DNA of 64,000 nt from assembly GCF_025979705.1 (NCBI RefSeq), contig NZ_CP110137.1, forward strand, positions 94,201-158,200, written 5' to 3'. Made by a program: the position numbers and the translations under genes. A model generated the notes under the pieces. It saw nothing but the letters and a program-made list of their open reading frames with translations. It had not been told where the DNA came from and did no database searches. The DNA is from Hymenobacter sp. YIM 151858-1 (lineage in GTDB: Bacteria > Bacteroidota > Bacteroidia > Cytophagales > Hymenobacteraceae). Of the stretch, positions 17,950 to 25,732 are shown one piece after another. Within the stretch, counting starts at the first letter, position 1. Each line of letters begins with the position of its first letter.

Positions 17950-18918
17950 CTACCGCAACGGGCGCCGCCGCTTCCGTTTACGGCGATCCGGCATTTGGTT
18001 TTCCACTTCCCACGCGCTGCCTCCCTCCAAGGCCTCCAGCAAAGCGCCCAGCGCCCCCCGCTCCGTGTCCTGCCCGGCGCGCATCGGGGCCGCGCGCTCC
18101 GGCGCCGGCCCCGCACTCCCGCTTACCCGCTCCGCCGCCAACCCCTCCCCTACCCGGCGCGCTTCCGCCCGCCGGGTTTCGGGCTCGAGCAGCTCCCGCA
18201 GGGTGCGGGCCTTGCAGCCCACCTGCGTGCCGGTCAGGGCCACGTCCCCCAGGCGAAAGCTCGCGCCCACGAGCAGGCCCCCGGCGTCACGCTTAAACGT
18301 TACTGCCACGCCGCGCGCGCGCAGAAACGCGCCGAGCTCCGCCACGCTGCGCACGCCCCCTTCCCCGAGCGCGGCCGCCAGCGCGGCCCGCACCTGTACG
18401 ACGGGCCGCGGCCCCTGGTCCAGCGCTAGCTTTTTTCCCTGCCGCTGCCGGGGCAGGCTCTGCATGCCCAGCTCGGCGCGGATCTCCGCCGTCACCCGCA
18501 CGTTGCGGGCGTAGTTGTGGCTCGTGCGCAGCACCGGCCCGCCGTCCAGCGGCACCCGGTTGATGTACACGTGCACGTGCGGGTGCGGCCGGTCCAGGTG
18601 CTGGTACACCACGACCTGGTGCCGCGCCAGGTCCGCGCCCATCTTTTGGCAGTACAGCGCGGCGGCCTGCAGCATCTGCTGGGGCGTCACGTTTTCCTCC
18701 GGCGGCCACGACAACGAGGTGTGCCACACCGGCAGCTGGCAGCGCCCGCTGCGCTGCGCCGCAAGCTGCATTTCCCGGGCAATGCCGGCCGCGTCCCGGC
18801 TCAGCAGGTTGTGCGCACCCAGCAGCCGGGACTTCTTTTTTTGCTCCTCCTCGCGCACCCCGGCCCCGTAAGCAATGGCCCCGCGAAAGTCCGCGCCGAT
18901 GGTCGTCTTGGCAATCAT
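17950..18918 (-). CDS. Relaxase/mobilization nuclease (MobB-like, PF03432)
   Basis: A 322-aa protein. The N-terminus has the relaxase pattern with a Tyr candidate in FRGAIAYGAG (Tyr17). A His at WHTSLSW (66) and the metal-binding HPHVHVYINRV (112-122) complete the catalytic core. The C-terminal half is Arg-rich and probably binds DNA. Relaxases nick oriT and carry the transferred strand into the recipient. The gene overlaps the preceding MobC-like gene by four bases (ATGA, 18915-18918). The likely target oriT is the 95-bp repeat-rich stretch before mobC. Confidence 0.9.
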   Translation of the reverse strand: MIAKTTIGADFRGAIAYGAGVREEEQKKKSRLLGAHNLLSRDAAGIAREMQLAAQRSGRCQLPVWHTSLSWPPEENVTPQQMLQAAALYCQKMGADLARHQVVVYQHLDRPHPHVHVYINRVPLDGGPVLRTSHNYARNVRVTAEIRAELGMQSLPRQRQGKKLALDQGPRPVVQVRAALAAALGEGGVRSVAELGAFLRARGVAVTFKRDAGGLLVGASFRLGDVALTGTQVGCKARTLRELLEPETRRAEARRVGEGLAAERVSGSAGPAPERAAPMRAGQDTERGALGALLEALEGGSAWEVENQMPDRRKRKRRRPLR

Positions 18919-19235
18919 CGCAGCAGCGTCTTCAGCTCTTCGAGCCGCTCGAGCAGCTCCTGCTCCCCGACCCTGCCCAGCCTTCCTTCGCGGGCCAGCC
19001 GCGCCAGTTGATTAAGGGCGTTGGCCACCCCGATCACGCCGCGCACCACCTCCAGCGGCACGGCCTCGCGCACGGGCTTATCGAGGGCGCAGTCGCGCAG
19101 AAAATCCGAGAGCTTAAGCCCCGCCCGGCTGGCCTTGCTTTCAATAACCCGGCGCTCGTGCTCGCTGACGCGAAAGCGCAGCACGGGAGCGGATTTCGTG
19201 GCTCGGGAACGGGCGGCTTCGGCGTTGTTATCCAT
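18915..19235 (-). CDS. MobC/MobA-like relaxosome accessory protein
   Basis: A 106-aa basic protein: an N-terminal ribbon-helix-helix-like motif (APVLRFRVSEHERRVIESKA, then GLKLSDFLRDCALDK) and a helical C-terminus (LNQLARLAREGRL, LLERLEELKTLLR). This is the pattern of plasmid mobilization relaxosome proteins, which bind oriT and help the relaxase. It is the first gene of the leftward operon and overlaps the relaxase start by four bases. Upstream inverted repeats at 19255-19330 are candidate binding sites. Confidence 0.85.
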   Translation of the reverse strand: MDNNAEAARSRATKSAPVLRFRVSEHERRVIESKASRAGLKLSDFLRDCALDKPVREAVPLEVVRGVIGVANALNQLARLAREGRLGRVGEQELLERLEELKTLLR

Positions 19236-19330
19236 CCTAACGGGGCGTATCGTACGGTACTAAGGGCGAAATAGCTTGCGTCAATGTAGATCCATCAAAC
19301 TGCTTTGCAAGCGACTTTGTAGCTACAAAG
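19236..19330. other. Candidate oriT/operator region before mobC
   Basis: Three symmetric elements lie in 95 bp. TTAGTACCG occurs on the minus strand (19255-19263). An inverted repeat GCTTGC / GCAAGC (19274-19279 and 19307-19312) encloses 27 bases. A perfect 16-bp palindrome CTTTGTAGCTACAAAG spans 19315-19330. The place, directly ahead of the relaxosome genes, is where oriT is usually found in Bacteroidota mobilization modules. No nic sequence is recognised, so the assignment is inference. Confidence 0.5.
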
Positions 19331-20268
19331 GCATGGCTTGCTCTGAAACCCTAATTTAGTACGAAGATAAGCTGTATTGGGATTCTAAACGTGGTCCGGT
19401 GATAACATTTTTCAGAGGCAGGTATTGACAATATGATGATAGGTAACAATGTTATCATTACTAATGGGTTGTTAGCATTGTCGCCTGCTTCAGGCAACCG
19501 CTCTTTCTACCGTACCAGCGCCTGTTTATAATACATATAAATGTTATCAAAGCAACCTTTATACACATAATAATATGCCCAAGGCAAACCTATATGGTTG
19601 CGAAAGCTCAAGAAGTGTTTTTTCATAATATTATTATCATTACCACATATAACAGTTAGCATGTATTGATTAAGCTACTTGAACACTGTTTGCACAGATC
19701 GAAACAGCAATAGTCAAATACATGAAAACATACTTTTGGTAATGTTATGATGTATAATATATAAGATGTTTTTACATATTAGTTATTTTATGTTTAATAC
19801 ATACTCATTCAGCGTTAGCAATTTATTATATTGACAATGGTTTTACAAGACTACAATATGATGATTCAACTGTAACATGAGTATGGCATCTCATAAGTTA
19901 CCATCATTATAATTCAACATGTTTAACTGACTATATGATAATATGAAATCAGTTTGATCTGTTGGCTTATGAGCATACCCATGTGTAATCAGATTAGGTT
20001 CATCAGGTATTGCTATGGCAACACGGCTACAATACCCGGAGATGATGTGACTCCGGGAGCACACGTAGTCAGTTATCTTTGGCAACGAGACATAACATTG
20101 TTTTGATAACACTGCAATACATAATCATACACTCACATTACTAGCATGATATGTTAAGGTGTATAAATGATAGTATATAAGACTGCATACATGGTATCGG
20201 ATTAGCTTGTATGTTTGTCCGAGCTCCACCGCTTCGGCGGCCCTTCGACCGATCAACTGCCTTCCACC
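19331..20268. repeat. AT-rich region with iteron-like AATGTTATCA repeats between mob and par
   Basis: About 0.9 kb with sharply lower GC than both flanks and no credible gene. The word AATGTTATCA or its complement recurs. Exact copies are at 19400-19409 (inverted), 19448-19457 and 19540-19549. One-mismatch copies are at 19741-19750 (ending TGA) and 20104-20113 (inverted), with a related ACATAACATT just before at 20090-20099. A GC-rich hairpin CCCGGAG / CTCCGGG (20035-20041, 20051-20057) and a smaller GCCTG / CAGGC hairpin (near 19482-19494) stand out. Beside parA this could be a centromere (parS), a replication or transfer origin, or regulatory DNA. There is no replication-initiator gene in the window. 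Confidence 0.6.
20210..20217 (+). promoter_or_regulatory. Possible Bacteroidota -7 box for parA
   Basis: TATGTTTG matches the Bacteroidota -7 consensus TAnnTTTG and lies about 50 bp before the parA ATG. I see no convincing -33 TTG at the usual spacing, so this is tentative. Confidence 0.35.
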
Positions 20269-21048
20269 ATGGCCCAGACCAAGTACATCGCCATCTCTTC
20301 GCAGAAGGGTGGGGTGGGTAAGACCACCGTCACCATCATCGCCGCTTCGGCTTTTCACCACCTGGGCGGGGTTCGCACCGCGGTGGTCGACTGCGACTTT
20401 CCCCAGCAGTCCATCGTGGACTTCCGCGACAAGGAGCTCAGCGCCCTCGAGCGCGAGCTCCAGCACCTGCAGCAGGAGCCGGAAGCCAACGGCAAGCGCA
20501 TCCAGGAAATCGAGGCGGCCCTCGCCGACGCCTACCCGGTAATTGGCTGCATGGTCAAGGACGCGGCCGCGCAGCTCGCGGCACTCGACGGCCAGGTGGA
20601 CCTGGTGTTCGTGGACACGCCCGGCACCATGAACGCCGAGGGCATCGTGGACCTGTGGGCCCGCCTGGACTACATCTTCATTCCGGTGGAGCCGGACAAG
20701 ATCAGCGTCTCGTCGACCATCAGCTACATCGACACCATCCAGGAAATCATGCAGGAGCACCCCGGCAGCCGCCTCAAGGGCATTTACCCCTTCTGGAACA
20801 AGTACATCAAGAGCGAGAAGCGCACCATGTACGACCGCACCGAGCAGTACTTCGCCGACAACGACATCCGCCTGCTCGACGCGCGCCTGGAGCACAGCGT
20901 GAACTACCGCAAAGACGAAATGCGCTCAACCATGTTCCCGCTCAAAAAGCAGTTTCTGGATCTGGGCGTGCGCAGCCTGATCGAGCAGATGAGCAACGTC
21001 ATCTTCGCCGACGCCGTGCCCGCCGGCGCCGAAGCCGACGCCCAGTAA
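20269..21048 (+). CDS. ParA-family ATPase (partition/transfer-associated)
   Basis: The ATG at 20269 (MAQTKYIAISSQKGGVGKTT) gives 259 aa; an upstream TTG extension has no family similarity. The deviant Walker A KGGVGKTT with signature Lys is complete (residues 12-19). Walker A' follows (AVVDCDFPQQS) and Walker B is VDLVFVDTPGTMN. A helical insert of about 40 residues follows the first core strands. In Bacteroidota elements this ParA type is paired with DUF3408 proteins and precedes transfer genes. It may partition the element or position the transfer apparatus. Here it is followed 29 bp later by a DUF3408 gene and is divergent from mobC across the AT-rich repeats. Confidence 0.9.
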   Translation: MAQTKYIAISSQKGGVGKTTVTIIAASAFHHLGGVRTAVVDCDFPQQSIVDFRDKELSALERELQHLQQEPEANGKRIQEIEAALADAYPVIGCMVKDAAAQLAALDGQVDLVFVDTPGTMNAEGIVDLWARLDYIFIPVEPDKISVSSTISYIDTIQEIMQEHPGSRLKGIYPFWNKYIKSEKRTMYDRTEQYFADNDIRLLDARLEHSVNYRKDEMRSTMFPLKKQFLDLGVRSLIEQMSNVIFADAVPAGAEADAQ

Positions 21049-21077
21049 CCCCTTAAGAGCTAGCGACCCGTATTGCC

Positions 21078-21731
21078 ATGGCCACCAAGACTTCCCCCGC
21101 CAAGAACAGCAAACCCCTGGACGAGGAGCCGCTGGGCCCCTCCAAGCGCACCAAAGCCACCACCATTAACTTCTTCCGCGCGCCCGCGGCCCCGGCCACT
21201 CCGCAGCCGGCCGCGGAAACGGTAGCCGCGCCCAAGGCCGCAGTTGCCGAGCCCGTGGTGGTTGAACCGGCCGCTCCCGTGATTGCGCCCGTGGAGGCGC
21301 CGCCCGTAGCGGCGGTAGAAACCCCGGCGTTGGCACCGGTAGCCGAGCAGCACGCGGAACCAACCACCGCGGAGTTGCCTGCTGCGGCCGTTGACGCACC
21401 CGTGGTTGAGCCAGCCATTGCAGTGGCTGACGAAGAGCGGGTCTTGACAGAAACAGCTGCCGCCAGCAGCGGGGTAGGGGAGGGGCCCGCCCTTGAGTAT
21501 GCCCATTTCCTGGAAAAGCGGGACAAGGACCAGCGCACCCACGCCTACATCAGCCGGGAGCTGTACGAGAACCTGGTGTACATCGCCAACACGCTCGGCG
21601 ACAACAAATTTGTCTCCACCACGACCTTGCTCAACAACATCGTTGAGCACCACCTGCAGCAGTTCGGTCCGCAAATCCGGAAGCTGATAAAGGAAAAGGA
21701 AGCCCAGGCGAAGAAGAAGCGCCGGTTCTAG
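21078..21731 (+). CDS. DUF3408-type partner of ParA
   Basis: A 217-aa protein. Residues 1-35 are basic; residues about 40-130 form a Pro/Ala/Val-rich linker. The conserved C-terminal part (RTHAYISRELYENLVYIANT, TTTLLNNIVEHHLQQFGPQI) has the ribbon-helix-helix-like pattern of DUF3408. It ends with a strongly basic tail (KEAQAKKKRRF). In conjugative transposons of Bacteroidota it follows ParA (TraA/TraB-like order). It probably binds DNA and works with ParA, perhaps on the AT-rich repeats upstream. The linker is low-complexity and may vary in length. A strong terminator follows. Confidence 0.82.
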   Translation: MATKTSPAKNSKPLDEEPLGPSKRTKATTINFFRAPAAPATPQPAAETVAAPKAAVAEPVVVEPAAPVIAPVEAPPVAAVETPALAPVAEQHAEPTTAELPAAAVDAPVVEPAIAVADEERVLTETAAASSGVGEGPALEYAHFLEKRDKDQRTHAYISRELYENLVYIANTLGDNKFVSTTTLLNNIVEHHLQQFGPQIRKLIKEKEAQAKKKRRF

Positions 21732-21763
21732 GCAGCTCAAGTACTACTTGAAGTAGATTATCA

Positions 21764-21812
21764 CGCCGCCGTGCTGGCCCACTTACCCGGGTCAGCGCGG
21801 CGGCGCTGTTTT
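21764..21812 (+). terminator. Terminator of the parA-DUF3408 operon
   Basis: CGCCGCCGTGCTG (21764-21776) pairs with CAGCGCGGCGGCG (21793-21805) over 13 bp with one G-T pair, followed by CTGTTTTC. It stands 32 bp after the DUF3408 stop. No transfer gene follows on this strand, so the operon is only two genes long. Confidence 0.75.
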
Positions 21813-21850
21813 CAGTGGGGTAGGGGAGAGGTTGCCTGCGCCGGCACCAT

Positions 21851-22264
21851 TCAACTTAATTCGCTGCCGGGTAGCGGTGACAAACCTGCTTTTTCAGCTT
21901 GCCAGCTAGCCCAATCCTCCGCGGAGAGCACGGATTGCAGAAATGCACCGAAGCCGACATCGCGCCGCTCTAGAGCGTGGCGGCGGAGCGGCAGGCTGGT
22001 CTTGCACTTCTCGAATCCATCCCGCTCCATGATCGCCCGAAAACGTTCTGGCAGGCCTTCAAGCCAATCTAGATAGTCCGCTTCGGTTACTTCGCCCGCG
22101 GCCAGTTGCTGGTAGCGAAACGTCGCATTACCAAACCGGAACAGCCGGGCCATGTACTCCCGCTGTTCTGCCTGCAGCTGCGCCAGCGCCTGAAGCTGCG
22201 CCCGGTGCTTGTCCGCGTACGGGTGACCAGGTGCAAGCAGCGCCTCTAATTCAGCAATATCCAT
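21851..22264 (-). CDS. Hypothetical helical protein
   Basis: A 137-aa soluble protein with mostly helical, charged sequence (MDIAELEALLAPGHPYADKH; LQALAQLQAEQREYMARLFR; DYLDWLEGLPERFRAIMERD). No signal peptide, metal motif or family is recognised. It starts 5 bp after the stop of the 121-aa gene upstream, so the two form an operon that converges on the par terminator. Confidence 0.7.
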   Translation of the reverse strand: MDIAELEALLAPGHPYADKHRAQLQALAQLQAEQREYMARLFRFGNATFRYQQLAAGEVTEADYLDWLEGLPERFRAIMERDGFEKCKTSLPLRRHALERRDVGFGAFLQSVLSAEDWASWQAEKAGLSPLPGSELS

Positions 22265-22269
22265 ATTAA

Positions 22270-22635
22270 TTACTCAGCCAGCCCTTGCTGCGCAAAGGAA
22301 GAGAGGGCCTGGGTATTCTCGTACAAACTGCCAGCCGAATCTTCTGCGTCAAATTCAGGCTGATTACCCCGCTGAATGCTCCAGATCTGAGCAAAAGATA
22401 CTGTGACTGGAGAAAACTTATTCGGATTCAGCAGTACGTCGCACGTAAACCGATTGGCTTCCACGCGCAGGTTGCGAACCGCGTCGCGGTGCAAGTAAAG
22501 GGAGCCAAGTAACACTGGCCCGTCAGGGGTTTCAAAGTAGTTGGTGCAGACCAGGTAGTGATTGGAAGCATCTGCCAGGCCCGCTTGTATGTGATTCATG
22601 GCGTGAGCAGCCGGGTGAATAGGGTTAACGGCCAT
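22270..22635 (-). CDS. Hypothetical beta-rich protein
   Basis: A 121-aa protein with alternating strands (HYLVCTNYFETPDGPVLLGS, VEANRFTCDVLLNPNKFSPV, SFAQIWSIQRGNQPEFDAED). No signal peptide and no recognised family. First gene of the two-gene leftward operon with the 137-aa helical protein; the pair may interact, but nothing in the sequence names a function. The start is the ATG at 22635. Confidence 0.7.
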   Translation of the reverse strand: MAVNPIHPAAHAMNHIQAGLADASNHYLVCTNYFETPDGPVLLGSLYLHRDAVRNLRVEANRFTCDVLLNPNKFSPVTVSFAQIWSIQRGNQPEFDAEDSAGSLYENTQALSSFAQQGLAE

Positions 22636-22794
22636 ATCTGGTACTACTAAGATTACTGCTGATTAAGAAGGGAGTGCTGATCCGCTGCATCAGCTCGCTC
22701 TAATTTACCTGGTTTGTAGGTGAATAGCAGGTAAGGACTCACCAAGCCGTAGCAAGCCAATGCCGTCAGCTTCAGTGCACATTCGTTGGGTAGT

Positions 22795-23124
22795 CTAAGG
22801 CCTCGCGGCTTTGACAAAGACCAGGGTGCACCAGGTAAAGCCCGGTTCGGTCGAGCCGGGAATGGTGCTCTGCAGCACGTAGCCCTGCTGGTAAAGCTTA
22901 CTGATTACCTGGTGGTAGTTTTTCGCCGCCGAAGCGCTTTCCGTCTTGTTGTTTCCGGACTCAAACTCCAGGGTTTCCTGCGGCCCGGTTCCGCGCTCGA
23001 TCACCAGCCGGGCCATGCCCGAGCGTTCGTTTACCCGCACCACAACCACGGAGGGGTCCTCCGCCAGTACGGGCGAGCCGCCCAGCACCAGCAGGCAGGC
23101 CAGCAAGAAAGCAAGTCTGTTCAT
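22795..23124 (-). CDS. Small secreted protein
   Basis: The ATG at 23124 gives 109 aa with a clear signal peptide (MNRLAFLLACLLVLGGSPVL, cleavage after LAE likely). The mature part is a small alpha/beta domain (SVVVVRVNERSGMARLVIER, KNYHQVISKLYQQGYVLQST, TWCTLVFVKAARP). The last half resembles a DUF4177-like fold, an impression only. It is monocistronic and leftward. Confidence 0.7.
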   Translation of the reverse strand: MNRLAFLLACLLVLGGSPVLAEDPSVVVVRVNERSGMARLVIERGTGPQETLEFESGNNKTESASAAKNYHQVISKLYQQGYVLQSTIPGSTEPGFTWCTLVFVKAARP

Positions 23125-23265
23125 GGGGGAAAGATAACCGCTACTCATCCGTTGCATCCGAGCTTTGCTCCCCTGAAAATGAAAGTATTGCCAATGCGGA
23201 CTTACCGGATGACGTTATTACTGAAATTGGTTTAGCACACGGAACGCCGGAAAGCAGGCTCTCGA

Positions 23266-23544
23266 TCAAGCGCAGGCGTCACGCAGCTCGTGCTCTTCCA
23301 AGGCCGCAAGCAGCAAGGCCGATAAGTTGGCCAGGTTCATAAAGCGCAACTGGTCAGGCCGGCTGATCAGGTAACGTTTGGCTAAGTACTGGGCCGTAGC
23401 AAGCTGCCCTTCGCGCAGGTAGCGCTGGAAGTCATGCATCATTACCCAAGGACGGCTGCCGTCGTTGATGCGCACTTCCAGGTTGATAGCAAAGGGGTCA
23501 AGAAAGATGCATACCGAGAGCAGGCTGCGGGCGTTGGACTCCAT
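23266..23544 (-). CDS. Hypothetical small protein
   Basis: The ATG at 23544 (MESNARSLLSVCIFLDPFAI) gives 92 aa; a longer frame to 23604 is open but starts in AT-rich DNA. The sequence shows a strand-rich start and helical end (LREGQLATAQYLAKRYLISR, LRFMNLANLSALLLAALEEH). No family is recognised. It is leftward and alone. Confidence 0.6.
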   Translation of the reverse strand: MESNARSLLSVCIFLDPFAINLEVRINDGSRPWVMMHDFQRYLREGQLATAQYLAKRYLISRPDQLRFMNLANLSALLLAALEEHELRDACA

Positions 23545-23768
23545 GGCAGGGACGGATGGGCAATTGCTAAATTGAATAGTTTTATCTACTACCAAATTTA
23601 GCAATTATTACCGCCATTGCAAGCTACCTGGGTACGCTCAGGGTCACCTTCACTAACGCCAGGGCCGTATCGCTCCAAGTTGGTAAACCACCCGGGGTTG
23701 GTTATCTACAGGTGGGGACGAGGCCAACTCAATAAAATAATTAGCAAAGGCGGGCTTAACTTTGCGCC

Positions 23769-24062
23769 ATGAAGGCACCTTTGTTCCGGGTTGGGCAGGA
23801 AGTGATTTGCACGAACGATGACTTCACCCTGCTGCTTGCGCAGAACCCCAACATCCAAACGCCCAAGCGCGGGCCGATCTACCTCGTGCGCGAGCTCTAC
23901 GATACCCACCGCGGCTACGGCCTCACCCTCGAGGGCCTCCACAACGCGGCGGTAGCGCCGGGCTTCCCGGAAGCCAACTTCCACGAGTCACGCTTTGCGC
24001 CCGTGCCGCCGCTGGAGCAGGTCGACATCAGCGCCGCCCTCGAAGAGTGCGTGCCCGCGTAA
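23769..24062 (+). CDS. Hypothetical small beta-barrel-like protein
   Basis: A 97-aa protein opening MKAPLFRVGQEVICTNDDFT. The pattern of short strands with a conserved-looking core (PKRGPIYLVRELYDTHRGYG, LEGLHNAAVAPGFPEANFHE) suggests an SH3-like barrel, and similar small proteins are frequent in the Hymenobacter group. Function is unknown. Clear ATG, typical GC3-rich codons and monocistronic layout support a real gene. Confidence 0.72.
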   Translation: MKAPLFRVGQEVICTNDDFTLLLAQNPNIQTPKRGPIYLVRELYDTHRGYGLTLEGLHNAAVAPGFPEANFHESRFAPVPPLEQVDISAALEECVPA

Positions 24063-24600
24063 GCCGCACCACCCTGGACCTGACCAAGAGGCGTTGCCAG
24101 GCGGAGGGTGGAGTTCCACCCATCAAGCTGCTGCGGCATCCTGCCGGTATGGACAGTGGTCCATTGATCCAATGGCTTACCTGCACGCCTTGCCAGGCCA
24201 GCTGACTTAGCCACTTGCAAGCTTTAAACCGGGTTAGCGCGGGGTCCTGTTAACCGCCTCGCGTGTGCGTGCTCACCCGGTGGGCCGGGCGGTTGGCCGG
24301 GTATTACCGCCGGACGGGCGGTGGAGAGTGCATCCTTCGGCAGCCCCATCGCTGCTGAACCTTACGGGCAGCTTAGGGCCGGAGGCCCGCACCCGCCGGG
24401 CCAGCCCTGCTGGTACCTGGCGTTGCGCTGTGCGTACAAGCGGAAACAGGGTCGGGGCTTTACCGCGCGGGCGCCCCACCTGCGCTCGGTGCGCAGCGGA
24501 GGCGAGCTTCGTGCCCGCGATGACCGGCGGGCTGAAAACCCCCGGCTGATAACTTTGCCTTTTCCAAGCTGCGGATGGCTTGGCGGTTTATTGCTCCGCT
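24063..24600. other. Gene-free stretch
   Basis: About 540 bp between the small beta-barrel gene and the nuclease gene. Both strands were read and no frame has consistent coding character or a recognisable family. No clear terminator or repeat was seen. The last 60 bp must hold the nuclease promoter. Confidence 0.5.
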
Positions 24601-25455
24601 ATGCTTTGTCTTCGTGTTGCGGCCCCGTGGCTGGCCTGCGTCCTGTTTTTGGCCTCGTGCTCCCGCTCACAGGAGCTACCCAGCCCCGCTGCCCCGCGGC
24701 TGAGCGGGCACCTCACGCTGGGCAACCCCTCGGGCGCCGTAACGGATGAACGACAACCGGCCAACTACCTGCTCGAGAAGCCGCAATACGCCCTGAGCTA
24801 CCACCGCGACCGGGGCATTCCCAACTGGGTGAGCTGGCACCTGAGCAGCGAGTGGCTGGGCGCGGCCGCCCGCCAGGACGACTTCCGCCCCGACCCGGCG
24901 CTGCCCGCCGGCTGGTACCGTGCCGGCGCCGCCAGCTACCAGGGCTCGGGCTTTGACCGCGGGCACCAGTGCCCTTCGGCCGACCGTACCAAGTCCGTGG
25001 CGGACAACTCAGCCACGTTTCTGATGAGCAACATGGTGCCGCAGGCGCCAAACAACAACCAGCGCACCTGGGCCGCGCTCGAGGACTACTGCCGCACGCT
25101 CGTGGGCCAGGGCCACGAGCTCTACATCGTGTGCGGCGCCTACGGCACGGGCGGCACCGGCAGCAACGGCTTTGCTAGCACCATCGATCAGGGCCGGGTT
25201 ACGGTCCCCAAGCGCCTGTGGAAGGTGGTGGTCGTGTTGCCGGTGGGCGACAACGACGCGGCCCGCGTTTCGGCCGGCACGCGCGTCATCGCCGTGGACA
25301 CGCCCAACGAGAACGCGGTGGGCAGCAGCTGGGGCCCGTACCGCACGAGCGTGGACGCGATCGAAGCCGCGACGGGCTACGACCTGCTCGCGGCCGTAGC
25401 AACCACGGTGCAGGCTACCGTTGAAGCCCGGGTGGACAACGGCCCCACGCAGTAA
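24601..25455 (+). CDS. DNA/RNA non-specific endonuclease lipoprotein (NucA type)
   Basis: The ATG at 24601 begins a lipoprotein signal (MLCLRVAAPWLACVLFLASC, lipobox LASC). The mature protein has the beta-beta-alpha-metal nuclease signature DRGHQCPSADRT (the DRGH His is the general base). The Mg-binding Asn lies in SNMVPQAPNNNQRTWAALED. The length (284 aa) is typical. These enzymes cut single- and double-stranded DNA and RNA without sequence preference; lipidation places it in the envelope, so nutrient scavenging or degradation of incoming DNA is likely. An upstream TTG would spoil the signal peptide, so the ATG is preferred. A small gene starts 16 bp later. Confidence 0.9.
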   Translation: MLCLRVAAPWLACVLFLASCSRSQELPSPAAPRLSGHLTLGNPSGAVTDERQPANYLLEKPQYALSYHRDRGIPNWVSWHLSSEWLGAAARQDDFRPDPALPAGWYRAGAASYQGSGFDRGHQCPSADRTKSVADNSATFLMSNMVPQAPNNNQRTWAALEDYCRTLVGQGHELYIVCGAYGTGGTGSNGFASTIDQGRVTVPKRLWKVVVVLPVGDNDAARVSAGTRVIAVDTPNENAVGSSWGPYRTSVDAIEAATGYDLLAAVATTVQATVEARVDNGPTQ

Positions 25456-25471
25456 GCTGCTCCCCCACGCC

Positions 25472-25732
25472 ATGGCTACCGGACACTACGCCTTCCGCCA
25501 GCTGGACTTTCCGCAGCAGTGCCGGGTGATTTGGGAAGAAGGCACGTTTCTGATGCGGCGCTACGAGGAAGAGGACGCCGTCAACCTCTACCACCTGCCC
25601 GGCGGCTTTTTTGCCGAGGTGTACTTCGACCAGTTCGAGGGCAAGGTGTACCGCACCAACAGCTTCACCAGTACGGACTACTTCGACGGCCATTACGGCT
25701 GCTACCTGGAGTTACCCCCGTTCGAGTTTTAG
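25472..25732 (+). CDS. Small hypothetical protein downstream of the nuclease
   Basis: The ATG at 25472 (MATGHYAFRQLDFPQQCRVI) gives 86 aa, 16 bp after the nuclease stop and on the same strand. It is rich in aromatic and acidic residues (RRYEEEDAVNLYHLPGGFFA; STDYFDGHYGCYLELPPFEF). No signal peptide. By size, acidity and position it could be a cytoplasmic inhibitor of the nuclease, though similar small proteins occur widely without such a partner; no family is recognised. Confidence 0.68.
   Translation: MATGHYAFRQLDFPQQCRVIWEEGTFLMRRYEEEDAVNLYHLPGGFFAEVYFDQFEGKVYRTNSFTSTDYFDGHYGCYLELPPFEF

Noticed and set aside
19891..20112. A 73-codon minus-strand frame in the AT-rich region
   Set aside because: No family, codon use unlike the rest of the window, and located among the iteron-like repeats.
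14120..21731. A complete integrative conjugative element
   Set aside because: There is no integrase, no mating-pore gene and no recognised att duplication around the mob-par block in the window.
24321..24749. A 142-codon + strand frame overlapping the nuclease start
   Set aside because: Arg/Gly/Pro-rich sequence in a different frame from the nuclease, no start context and no family.
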